Assembly (NCBI RefSeq): GCF_012222965.1
Contig: NZ_CP038241.1
Span: 682,001 to 746,000 of the forward strand
Direction: 5' to 3'
Source of the DNA: Allofrancisella inopinata
GTDB taxonomy: Bacteria; Pseudomonadota; Gammaproteobacteria; Francisellales; Francisellaceae
Length of the DNA stretch: 64,000 nucleotides
The position numbers and the translations under genes were made by a program. Under the pieces are notes generated by a model. It did not search any database. It was not told the DNA's origin and saw only the letters and a list, made by a program, of their open reading frames with translations. This document shows, in pieces, positions 18,055-25,865 of this stretch; the first letter of the stretch is position 1; every line of letters starts with the position of its first letter.

Positions 18055-18733
18055 AGAAATTGTATTAAGCTGTAAGAATGTATCTAAACAATATACGGAA
18101 TTTAAAAGTGTAATAGATATTTTAAAAGATCTCGATCTAAATATCCACAAAGGTGAAAAAATAGCAATATTAGGGCTATCTGGATCTGGTAAAACTACCT
18201 TGCTAAATATTCTTGGTGGATTAGATAAATGTACAGCCGGAGAAGTTTATTTAATGGGTGAAAGATTTGACAATCAGTCTGTTAATAAGCGGGCTTTGAT
18301 GCGTAATAAACACTTAGGTTTCATTTACCAGTTACATCATTTGTTACCAGAGTTTACAGCTATAGAAAATGTTATGATTCCTTTAGCAATTACAAAAAAA
18401 TACACTAAAAAAGAATCTATTAAATTAGCTCAAGAAATTTTAACAAAAGTTGGCTTAACAGAAAGATTTGAGCATAAACCAGCAGAGCTTTCAGGTGGTG
18501 AACGTCAAAGAGTTGCTATCGCTAGGGCACTAGTTACTAACCCAAACTGTATACTGGCAGATGAGCCAACTGGTAATTTAGATGGCCAGCGATCAGAAAG
18601 TATATTTCAGTTAATTCAACAATTAAGCCAAGATTTTGGCACTAGTTTTGTAATAGTAACTCATGATGAGCAACTTGCCAGCCGTATGGATAAAATTTAT
18701 AGACTAGTGGATGGGCAACTGGTTTTGCAGTAG
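18047..18733 (+). CDS. lolD: Lipoprotein-releasing ABC transporter ATPase LolD
   Basis: The ATP-hydrolysing subunit partnering LolC. I start it at the ATG at 18047 because GGAGG lies at 18033-18037; an in-frame start at 18011 would add residues read from inside lolC. The 228-residue protein contains the Walker A GLSGSGKTTLLNILGG, Q-loop FIYQLHHLLPEFTA, signature LSGGERQRVAIARAL, Walker B CILADEPTGNLD and switch histidine VTHDEQ. The Q-loop sequence is typical of LolD rather than of other MacB-like ATPases. Confidence 0.96.
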   Translation: MSKEIVLSCKNVSKQYTEFKSVIDILKDLDLNIHKGEKIAILGLSGSGKTTLLNILGGLDKCTAGEVYLMGERFDNQSVNKRALMRNKHLGFIYQLHHLLPEFTAIENVMIPLAITKKYTKKESIKLAQEILTKVGLTERFEHKPAELSGGERQRVAIARALVTNPNCILADEPTGNLDGQRSESIFQLIQQLSQDFGTSFVIVTHDEQLASRMDKIYRLVDGQLVLQ

Positions 18734-18805
18734 TTCCATAGTTTAAATAACACACGTAATCTGCCTAAATGAAGAGTCCATTAAGAATATCAAGGTTTAA
18801 AATTT

Positions 18806-20104
18806 TTAATTTAGTGTAATTTTATATAAATCAAATATTATTCTATGGAAAATCAAAGCTGTATCAGAGTTCTTGAATGTGTACTGCGGGTGATATTGGA
18901 AACCATAGAAGGTGTTATAGTGAAATGCATCTACTATAATTTGTTTTCCGATATCTTTTGAATACTCGTCTCCACGGCCAACATATTCATTTGGGTATAA
19001 GTTTGTATCACTAAATTTAATAAGAGAATCTTTAGCTCCAGGTATAGATGATAATGGATGATAAGAATCAATAGATAATTGTTCCTTATCGGGAATAGGA
19101 GCTGTCATTAGTAATGTATGATTGAAATCCTTGTTAATATAGTATTCAAATTTTTCAGAGTTTTCGTGTAAGTTATTGTCGTTTATAATTTTAAGATATT
19201 CATAGTTATGTTTAAAAGTATCTAGAGGGATATTTTTGTAGTCTATAACATCTTTAAAAAGGCTTATCATTCCATCATGCATTAATAATCCTTTGTTGTT
19301 ATTTTGAGTTTTATGAGTCCGACTCCATTGAGCTATACCTTCTAAGCTAGGATTATCAACAAAAGGAATCTTTTCCATTCCTCCACCTAAAAGTATCCAT
19401 CCTAGCTGAGCGCCATGACAAGTACCATAAATAACTTTATTACTTTTGATAGCAGTATCAAGTGCTACTAAAGAAAAAAAACAAATGAATAAACTGTTAT
19501 TAGATCTATGACCACATTTATCATGGTTCTCTTGGCCTATAACTACATTTTTTTTATAAAAAATAGGATGCACACCGGTTGTTCCAGTGGACTCTATAAT
19601 TAATCCCTTATAGTGAGATATAAAGTATTTTATATTCTCAATCCACTCTAATATAGGACTTAGATGATCACAATTGGTTGGTGATTCTAAGTTCTTCATT
19701 AAGAATTCAACAAAACTCTGTTTCTGTAGTTTGGTATTTTGTTGCTTATATATACAGTCATATTCTTTGCGCTGTGAATTTAAAAAATTAATAAATATAT
19801 GCTGATATTGTTCTTTAAGATATAAAGAAGATCTATTGTTGTTTAAATAAGCAGGATTCTTGAAACGAATTAGATTATTATTTTGTAATTCATTGGTAGA
19901 TTGACCTTTTCTATGGATTTTATATTCTTTTAAGTTCCCTTTATGTTCAATAATATCAAACTCTAACTGTAAATCATCTCTAATTTTATTTTTAAAAGAA
20001 TTTCTCCAAAATTTTTCGGAATTAATAAATGCATCATATATGTCATCCTGCATCGTTTGTTTACCTTCATCAGGGATTACAAAGATATTGCATACTCTTT
20101 TCAT
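18806..20104 (-). CDS. Unknown protein resembling class I glutamine amidotransferases
   Basis: A 432-residue protein with a good ribosome site (AGAGGGG about nine bases before the ATG). The C-terminal two thirds look like a class I glutamine amidotransferase/C26 hydrolase. VIYGTCHGAQLGWILLGGG puts Cys229 at a nucleophile elbow. Near the end GFQYHPQYT places His405 in the usual HPE motif, but Gln407 replaces the expected glutamate. Upstream, YKGLIIESTGTTGVHP (165-180) occupies the place of the family's glycine-rich loop. Residues 1-150 are an unassigned Asn/Lys-rich helical region. No partner synthase is adjacent, so any activity may be hydrolytic rather than an ammonia transfer. It borders the IS cluster and is probably accessory. 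Confidence 0.5.
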   Translation of the reverse strand: MKRVCNIFVIPDEGKQTMQDDIYDAFINSEKFWRNSFKNKIRDDLQLEFDIIEHKGNLKEYKIHRKGQSTNELQNNNLIRFKNPAYLNNNRSSLYLKEQYQHIFINFLNSQRKEYDCIYKQQNTKLQKQSFVEFLMKNLESPTNCDHLSPILEWIENIKYFISHYKGLIIESTGTTGVHPIFYKKNVVIGQENHDKCGHRSNNSLFICFFSLVALDTAIKSNKVIYGTCHGAQLGWILLGGGMEKIPFVDNPSLEGIAQWSRTHKTQNNNKGLLMHDGMISLFKDVIDYKNIPLDTFKHNYEYLKIINDNNLHENSEKFEYYINKDFNHTLLMTAPIPDKEQLSIDSYHPLSSIPGAKDSLIKFSDTNLYPNEYVGRGDEYSKDIGKQIIVDAFHYNTFYGFQYHPQYTFKNSDTALIFHRIIFDLYKITLN

Positions 20105-20511
20105 AAGTATTTCCCCTCTCTATATAATTTCAGACCGTTCTCCCATTTAATTCTTTTAATATCCATACTGATTTTTATCTCCTTCGAAAATATATTGTTT
20201 GTATTAAATTTGATAACTTTTACGTGACTAATAATAGGTGATAAAAATAGTTATTGATATATGTTAAATTTAATAAGCAGGAGTCAATTTTGATGGGTTA
20301 AATAGAATGTTTTACAGTTTATGTGTCATTGAATCCTAGATTCCAAACAGAAGCGCCACAAAGAACTTATTGAAAATAAAAATAAACTATATATTGTAGT
20401 ATTACATGGTAATTGAAAGTATTCGTTAATATAGTCAAAATTAGCATTATTTCTTAAGTTGGTAGAGTGGCTTGTGAATAACATAAATTTTGAAAAAGTT
20501 TTTAAACTTTC
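20105..20511. other. Intergenic sequence left of the IS256 element
   Basis: This AT-rich stretch of about 400 bases has no convincing gene. Its left end carries the ribosome site and presumably the promoter of the minus-strand gene ending at 18806. Its right end holds the left copy of the 8-base target duplication AAACTTTC (20504-20511). Short open frames here have no recognisable product. Confidence 0.6.
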
Positions 20512-21851
20512 GGGACTTTCCAAATAAATGTGTAAATTCTTAATTAACCTGCTAGATTATATCTAGCAAAATATTAAGGATAGAAACGATGTCTAAGAAT
20601 AAGAAGTCAGAAGATATTTACTCAGTTATTGCAGATCAAATAATAGATTCAGGTGTTGATGTTAATCAAATGTTTGAGAAAGATGGTTTGCTAAAGCAAC
20701 TAACAAAACGATTATTAGAAAAAGCACTAGATACAGAAATGAATAGTCATCTTGGCTACTCAAAGCATCAACGCAGTAACTCTTCAAATGCTAGAAATGG
20801 CTATAGTAATAAAAGTTTATCTACGGATACTGGTAATATAGATATATCAATTCCTAGAGATAGAGATAGTAACTTTGAGCCTCAAATAGTTCCCAAAAGA
20901 GTAACAAAGATAAATGGATTAGACCAAAAAATAATATCTTTGTATGCTAAAGGTATGAGTACTACAGATATCCAACAACAGTTATTTGAGTTATATGATA
21001 CAAAGATAAGTACAAGCTTTATAAGTGATGTTACAGAAGCTATTATTGATGATGTTAAAGCATGGCAAAATAGACCTTTAGAGTCAGTTTATCCAATAGT
21101 GTTTTTTGACTGTATAGTCGTTAAAGTTAGAGAAGACAAGCATATTATTAATAAAGCTGTGTATGTGGCTCTTGGCATATCGTTAACTGGTCATAAGGAT
21201 GTATTAGGTCTTTGGATCAGTCAAAATGAAGGTGCTAAATATTGGCTAGGAGTATTTACTGAATTAAAGAATAGAGGCTTACAGGATATATTTATAGCAT
21301 GTACTGATAATTTAAAAGGTATGTCTGATGCTATACAAGCTATATACCCTGAGACAAAGCATCAGCTTTGTATGGTTCATCAAATTCGTAATAGTCTTAA
21401 GTATGTGCCATATAAAGACAAAAAAGAGGTAGCTAGAGAGTTAAAGAAAATATATGATGCTGATACCATTGAAATAGCTCAATCTGAACTTGATAACTTT
21501 GCAAATAAGTATGACGCTAAATATCCTTTAATTTCAAAATCATGGACAAATAACTGGGATAATTTAACCGTATTCTTGCAATACCCACCAAAAATTCGTA
21601 AAGTTATTTATACTACTAATGCGATAGAATCGCTTAATAGTCAGTTTAGGAAAGTTATTAAAAATAAAAAGCTGTTTCCTAAGGATGACTCTGTTTTCAA
21701 ATCTTTGTACTTGGCTATAGATTATTTGACTAAAAAATGGTCTATGCCTGTCAGATATTGGAATGAGGCTATGCCTTATTTCGCTATTGAGTTTGAGGAT
21801 AGAATCCAGAGATTCATGTAACTGAATTTACACAGTTAAGTGGAAAGGCTC
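20512..21851 (+). mobile_element. IS256-family insertion sequence, apparently intact
   Basis: A 1340-base element bounded by imperfect inverted repeats. The left end begins GGGACTTTCCAAATAAATGT; the right end read inward begins GAGCCTTTCCACTTAACTGT, and 23 of 28 positions agree. The identical 8-mer AAACTTTC flanks it at 20504-20511 and 21852-21859, the 8-base target duplication expected for IS256. The single transposase gene is full length, so the element is probably competent or was until recently. Confidence 0.93.
20589..21821 (+). CDS. IS256-family (mutator-type) transposase
   Basis: A 410-residue DDE transposase of the MULE/IS256 type. It shows the N-terminal LLEKALDTEMNSHLGY segment, the first catalytic Asp in PIVFFDCIVVKVRED, the second in FIACTDNLKGMSDAI, the HQLCMVHQIRNSLKYV motif, and the C-terminal YTTNAIESLNSQFRK with its glutamate. 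The length is full for the family. Start by ATG after AGGATAG. It lies wholly inside the IS boundaries. Confidence 0.96.
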   Translation: MSKNKKSEDIYSVIADQIIDSGVDVNQMFEKDGLLKQLTKRLLEKALDTEMNSHLGYSKHQRSNSSNARNGYSNKSLSTDTGNIDISIPRDRDSNFEPQIVPKRVTKINGLDQKIISLYAKGMSTTDIQQQLFELYDTKISTSFISDVTEAIIDDVKAWQNRPLESVYPIVFFDCIVVKVREDKHIINKAVYVALGISLTGHKDVLGLWISQNEGAKYWLGVFTELKNRGLQDIFIACTDNLKGMSDAIQAIYPETKHQLCMVHQIRNSLKYVPYKDKKEVARELKKIYDADTIEIAQSELDNFANKYDAKYPLISKSWTNNWDNLTVFLQYPPKIRKVIYTTNAIESLNSQFRKVIKNKKLFPKDDSVFKSLYLAIDYLTKKWSMPVRYWNEAMPYFAIEFEDRIQRFM

Positions 21852-21915
21852 AAACTTTCAAATATAGCTAACGATACTAAAAAGTAGTACGTCATCAACT
21901 ATGTTGCTAATTTCT

Positions 21916-22863
21916 TTATAAGACCTTCAAATCTCTTTTTAGATCTCTAATTTTAGCATTAGCAATGACTATAATTTTTCTCATAACAGCTACAAGTGCT
22001 ACCATCTTCTTTTTACCCTTTTCAACAAGATCTCTATAAAATATTCCAAGCTTACCATTACTTCTAGCAGCAGTTAATGCTGACATAAATAATATAGGTT
22101 TTAAATCAGCTCTACCACCATAAGTCTTTCTATAACCAACCTTCTTACCACTTTCATACGGATATGGAGCTACTCCTGCTAAAGAAGCTATTTGTTTACG
22201 GTTTAAGTTTCCTAACTCAGGCATCAAAGCAAGTAAAGATGTGGCTGTAGCATTTCCTAAACCAGTAACCTCTTTAACTAATAGATCTCTAGCTTTTACT
22301 AAGTATTGGCAATCATCGACTAACTTATTTATATAACTTTCTATAATCATAATCTCTTGTTTATAGAATCCTATCATTCTTTGGTGAGAGTCTTTTGTAC
22401 ATTTTTGGTCTGGTGCTTGATATCTATTTTTTTCAGCTACTAACTGTTTTTTAATATCTTGTTTTCTAAGAATATATTTTATAAGCTTCTGCATTTTATC
22501 ATCATTAGGTTGATAACATTCTAGATCACGGTGTCTTTCATACCCATATTTAGCTAGTCCAATAGCATCAATATTATCTGATTTACCTAATTGACCTGTA
22601 GAACGAATAAAATGTTTAACTACTCTAGTATTAGCTCTGTGAACAACTATATTCTTAGCTATTAAATACTCAAGTAAAGCTTTTTCATAGCCTCCAGTAG
22701 TTTCAAGAACTACAAAAGAATTATCCTTGAGTATAGGATGATCTGATAAAAGCTCATCAAAACCAGTTAAGTTATTAAGATATTTAAAAGTCTTTTTCTT
22801 AGCATGAATTGCTACTACAAAATCATTCTTTGATATATCAATACCGATAAAATTATGATACAT
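21916..22863 (-). CDS. IS110-family DEDD recombinase/transposase
   Basis: A 315-residue IS110-type recombinase. The N-terminal RuvC-like DEDD domain shows FIGIDISKNDFVVAI (first Asp), FVVLETTGGYEKALLEYL (Glu) and GKSDNIDAIGLAKYG (the Asp pair). The C-terminal Tnp_20 domain shows VTGLGNATATSLLALMPEL, then SLAGVAPYPYESGK with the serine region expected of this family. The ribosome site is AAGGAG a few bases upstream of the ATG. No frameshift is seen. Members work with a bridge (seek) RNA encoded in the element's non-coding end. Confidence 0.94.
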   Translation of the reverse strand: MYHNFIGIDISKNDFVVAIHAKKKTFKYLNNLTGFDELLSDHPILKDNSFVVLETTGGYEKALLEYLIAKNIVVHRANTRVVKHFIRSTGQLGKSDNIDAIGLAKYGYERHRDLECYQPNDDKMQKLIKYILRKQDIKKQLVAEKNRYQAPDQKCTKDSHQRMIGFYKQEIMIIESYINKLVDDCQYLVKARDLLVKEVTGLGNATATSLLALMPELGNLNRKQIASLAGVAPYPYESGKKVGYRKTYGGRADLKPILFMSALTAARSNGKLGIFYRDLVEKGKKKMVALVAVMRKIIVIANAKIRDLKRDLKVL

Positions 22864-22884
22864 TTCAAGTATCTCCTTAGTATG

Positions 22885-23045
22885 TTTATAAATGTTTGCG
22901 ATTGTAAACGGTCGTTAAAACCAAGCAACTATCCAAACGTATTAAGGAGATAACCCAAGTACCTTGATGACGACGATTGTTTAAATCTATTCCGGGACGG
23001 TCGCTTGGGTTATAATCAAAACTATTAAACAGCTCTGATTTAACT
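22885..23045 (-). ncRNA. Candidate IS110 bridge RNA region
   Basis: This non-coding stretch lies upstream of the IS110 recombinase, where bridge RNAs of the IS110 group are encoded. It is visibly structured. TAACCCAAG (22951-22959) pairs perfectly with CTTGGGTTA (23004-23012) around a 44-base loop. The heptamer ACGGTCG occurs at about 22908 and again at about 22997. CTTAGTA / TACTAAG forms a further stem at 23047-23067. The two repeated GACCGT-containing loops could correspond to target- and donor-binding loops. Limits and strand are inferred from the recombinase orientation. Confidence 0.5.
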
Positions 23046-23080
23046 CCTTAGTAAACATTATACTAAGAATTTAACTTACA

Positions 23081-23107
23081 ATTCCGTCAGGCTTGACCAC
23101 GGAATCT
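23081..23107. repeat. Half-unit of the dispersed palindromic repeat, split by IS110
   Basis: ATTCCGT (23081-23087) pairs with ACGGAAT (23099-23105) around CAGGCTTGACC. Its missing first bases (GTC) are found on the far side of the IS110 element at 21891. With both insertion sequences removed, the distance from that GTC to the ATGAC at 24317-24321 is about 79 bases, within the 61-82 base range of the other copies. Confidence 0.6.
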
Positions 23108-23108
23108 A

Positions 23109-23137
23109 CTGAAATAGCTGGTTTTAAGCTATTTCAG
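23109..23137. terminator. Perfect 11-bp hairpin next to the IS4-like element
   Basis: CTGAAATAGCT (23109-23119) and AGCTATTTCAG (23127-23137) form a perfect 11-base-pair stem with a seven-base loop. It looks like an intrinsic-terminator stem. The usual T-run is displaced because an insertion sequence begins three bases downstream (target duplication CAGTT overlaps the stem). It could equally be the middle part of the palindromic repeat. Confidence 0.45.
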
Positions 23138-23139
23138 TT

Positions 23140-24299
23140 ACTCACCTTACGTAAAAGATTGTAAGTTTTAAAAAGATATTTAGAATACTGGACATAGGAA
23201 AAAATTCTGTTTTTTAAGAAATGGACAAGGATTTACTAGATATATACACAGACTATCTTATAAGCCAAACTAAGTATGCTACAGCCACAAAATTATCAGA
23301 TATATTAGATCAAGAAGTATCACATGACAAAATAACAAGGTTTTTAAACAAGTCAGATTTAACAAGCTTAGAATTTTGGAAATATATAAAGCCTTTAGTT
23401 AGAAAACATAACAGCGAATACGATGTTCTTTGTTTGGATGATACAATTAGTGAAAAGCCAAGCACAGATGAAAATGATATAGTCTGTTGGCATCACTCTC
23501 ATGCTAAAAGTGTTCATGTAAAGGGTATTAATATAGTCTCATGTATGCTTAGTACATCAAACTTATCTATTCCTATAGACTATGAGATAGTGAAAAAGGA
23601 TGAGCGATATTATGATGAAAAAGATAAGCGGTATAAAAGAAGATCTAAAGTTACTAAAAACCAAATGTTTCAAAACATGATAAATCGAGCAGTTATTAAT
23701 CATGTTAAGTTTAAATATATTTTGGCAGATAGCTGGTTTTGCTCTAAAGATAATATGAATTTCATACATCATAGATTATCGAAGAAATTTATACTTGGTA
23801 TGAAGTCAAATAGAGTTGTTGCCTTGAGTGATTATGCTAGAAAGAGTAAGGATTTTATTAAGCTCTCTGAACTTGATATTGCTGATGGAGAATCTTTAAA
23901 GATATGGCTTAAAGATATGAATTTCCCTGTGCTTTTAACAAAAAAGATTTTCATAAACGAGAACGGTACAAAAGGAATTTTATATCTTGTAACAAATGAT
24001 TTAGAAATAGATTCTAATCAGTTATACCATGACTATCAAAAAAGATGGCAAATAGAGGTTTATCATAAATCAATTAAGCAAAATACTTCTTTATCAGCCT
24101 CACCAACTAAAGTTGAGAAAACTCAAAGAAATCATATTTTTTGCTCATTAGTAGCTTTTTGTAAACTAGAAATGCTTAAGATAAAAACTTCACTAAACCA
24201 CTTCGCTCTGAAATATAAGCTATTAGTTAGATCTAACGCTATTGCTCTTAAGGAGTTATATGAAATTAGAAATTCATAACTAAAATGCGTAAGGTGAGT
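23140..24299 (+). mobile_element. IS4/IS701-like insertion sequence, apparently intact
   Basis: A 1160-base element bounded by the perfect 12-base inverted repeat ACTCACCTTACG (23140-23151) and CGTAAGGTGAGT (24288-24299). The 5-base target duplication CAGTT is present on both sides (23135-23139 and 24300-24304). It carries one full-length transposase gene. Confidence 0.9.
23221..24279 (+). CDS. DDE transposase, IS4/IS701-like
   Basis: A 352-residue transposase. The catalytic pattern is visible as LCLDDTISEKP (first Asp), YILADSWFCSKDNMNFI (second Asp), and QKRWQIEVYHKSIKQNTSL with the glutamate of the Y-R-E-K type signature. The DDT motif near residue 74 and the overall layout resemble the IS4/IS701 superfamily; I cannot fix the exact family. 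The ORF is undisturbed and lies inside the matched inverted repeats. Confidence 0.88.
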   Translation: MDKDLLDIYTDYLISQTKYATATKLSDILDQEVSHDKITRFLNKSDLTSLEFWKYIKPLVRKHNSEYDVLCLDDTISEKPSTDENDIVCWHHSHAKSVHVKGINIVSCMLSTSNLSIPIDYEIVKKDERYYDEKDKRYKRRSKVTKNQMFQNMINRAVINHVKFKYILADSWFCSKDNMNFIHHRLSKKFILGMKSNRVVALSDYARKSKDFIKLSELDIADGESLKIWLKDMNFPVLLTKKIFINENGTKGILYLVTNDLEIDSNQLYHDYQKRWQIEVYHKSIKQNTSLSASPTKVEKTQRNHIFCSLVAFCKLEMLKIKTSLNHFALKYKLLVRSNAIALKELYEIRNS

Positions 24300-24316
24300 C
24301 AGTTAGTACTACTTTT

Positions 24317-24733
24317 ATGACTAGTAGGCTATATTTATTGGCTAATGATGTAAATAAGAACACTATTAACATCACTGAATTTCAAAATAATAAAAATGAA
24401 GTAAAAATAGATGGTAATAATAATCAAAAAATCATTGTTGCTATAAGTGAGATAAATGGAAAAAATAAATTCTTTAGGGAATTTGAAGTTACAGAAAAAG
24501 ATAATAGTAAACTTCTAAACTCTAGTACTAATATAAATGCTGATATTTCAGTTAATAGATCTTTATCTGGAAATATACTAGTAACTAGTAATACTGATAG
24601 TCTAGTAGTTTATAAATATGAAAAAGATAATGGAGGCTTTATTTCAGTTGATGTCCCAGCTCATCAAACGACTGGTGGAGGTATGATTTTAAAAAAAAAG
24701 TTAAGTAACTTAAATAGCCATTCACAAGTATGA
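24317..24733 (+). pseudogene. Leftover hypothetical ORF next to the IS cluster
   Basis: A 138-residue open frame rich in Asn and Lys, with no family I recognise. It begins 18 bases after the IS4-like element, has no ribosome site before its ATG, and its first bases coincide with the ATGAC end of the palindromic repeat. It has beta-rich patterns (NINADISVNRSLSGNILVTSN) but no signal peptide. It may be the tail of a gene broken by the insertions, or a real small gene that lost its promoter. I favour a remnant. Confidence 0.45.
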
Positions 24734-24759
24734 TCTGAGGTATATGCTTGGAGCCTTTG

Positions 24760-25776
24760 TTAAAGAATAGAATATAAATTTTTAGGATCTTTAATAGGTG
24801 GAACCATATCCATTTGGCTACCAATATCATATTTTTCTGCTAAATCTAAAGCCAAGCGTAATACTGAAAAATCTTCTATCGCGAAGCCTACTGAGTCATA
24901 TATTGTTATTTCATCATCACTTTCTCTACCTTTTTTAGCTCCTGCAACAATTTCCCAAACTTCCGCATGTAAAACTTGATCAATTTCTTGTTGGGTTAGA
25001 TTTTGAATTTCTCCCTCGATCATAGATTGTTGTGTATATTCAACAACAACCTTACCTCTAAACAAAATATTTTTATCAAGCTCCGTTTTACCCGGACAAT
25101 CACCACCTAAACCATTTATATGAACACCTTTTTTAATCCAGTCATTTTCTATAACAGTAGCATGTAATTTACAAGCAGTACAAACGACTATAATATCAGC
25201 ACCTTCACAGGCTTGTTTTGCACTATCACAAGCTATTAGCTCAAGTCCAGCACCTTTCATATTATTAGCGTACTTTTTCATAGCTTTTGGATCTGTATCA
25301 AAGTATCTAACCGTTTTTATAGGGCGAATTAATTTATGAGCTAAAGTTTGAAATTCACTTTGAGCTCCAGTACCTATTAACGCTATTGTTTTACTATTTT
25401 CACGGGCTAAGTAATCAGTAGCTAAAATTGTAGCTGCAGTTGTTCTTAAAGCTGTAAGTAATGTCATTTCAGAAATTAGCAATGGGTAGCCATGTTTAAC
25501 CTCACTAAGCTGACCAGTAGCAATTACCGTTTGTTTGCCTGACTCTGGGTTTTTAGGATGGCCATTTACATATTTATAAGTAAATAGTTTTTTATCAGCT
25601 GTGGGCATAAGCTCTATTACACCACCTGGAACGTGAGCAGCATAGCGTGGTGATTTGTCAAATTCATTCCATCTTATGAAATCTTCTTTAAGATACTCTA
25701 CTAGGTCTTTTATAAATTTATCAAAACCGTGCTTAGTAACAATGCTAGACATATCTTGAACAGAAAGTATTCTCAT
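24760..25776 (-). CDS. Ornithine cyclodeaminase family protein
   Basis: A 338-residue protein of the ornithine cyclodeaminase/mu-crystallin family, an NAD-dependent enzyme converting L-ornithine to proline and ammonia. Family landmarks: FTYKYVNGHPKNP near residue 70, the Rossmann loop IALIGTGAQSEFQ (about 130), FDTDPKAMKKY, and INGLGGDCPGKTELD (about 215). The ctlX and permease genes lie upstream on the same strand, with gaps of 89 and 35 bases, which supports ornithine as substrate. Related family members act on other imino/keto acids, so substrate is inferred. Confidence 0.88.
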   Translation of the reverse strand: MRILSVQDMSSIVTKHGFDKFIKDLVEYLKEDFIRWNEFDKSPRYAAHVPGGVIELMPTADKKLFTYKYVNGHPKNPESGKQTVIATGQLSEVKHGYPLLISEMTLLTALRTTAATILATDYLARENSKTIALIGTGAQSEFQTLAHKLIRPIKTVRYFDTDPKAMKKYANNMKGAGLELIACDSAKQACEGADIIVVCTACKLHATVIENDWIKKGVHINGLGGDCPGKTELDKNILFRGKVVVEYTQQSMIEGEIQNLTQQEIDQVLHAEVWEIVAGAKKGRESDDEITIYDSVGFAIEDFSVLRLALDLAEKYDIGSQMDMVPPIKDPKNLYSIL

Positions 25777-25865
25777 AATATCCTCCTATTTATATAGTTA
25801 TATGTGGAATTGTAATATAACAGCTAACTTATTTCAAACTAGTAAAAGTTGCAATAAAATAGATT

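Larger units (their letters stand above)
21896..23080 (-). mobile_element. IS110-family element inserted in a palindromic repeat
   Basis: The boundaries are inferred by reconstruction. Left of the element the host sequence ends in GTCAT (21891-21895); right of it the sequence resumes ATTCCGTCAGGCTTGACC (from 23081). Joining them with AT counted once restores a complete half-unit of the dispersed GTCATTCCG palindrome. The element is then about 1185 bases with an AT core on both sides and no terminal inverted repeats, as usual for IS110. It contains one recombinase gene and, upstream of it, a structured non-coding region. Confidence 0.65.

Noticed and set aside
20326-20523. Minus-strand 65-residue frame left of the IS256 element
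   Set aside because: It runs into the IS256 end and has no ribosome site or family; treated as intergenic.
24317-24733. Intact hypothetical gene of 138 residues
   Set aside because: No ribosome site and a start inside the repeat end next to an insertion sequence make an intact gene unlikely, so I list it as a remnant.
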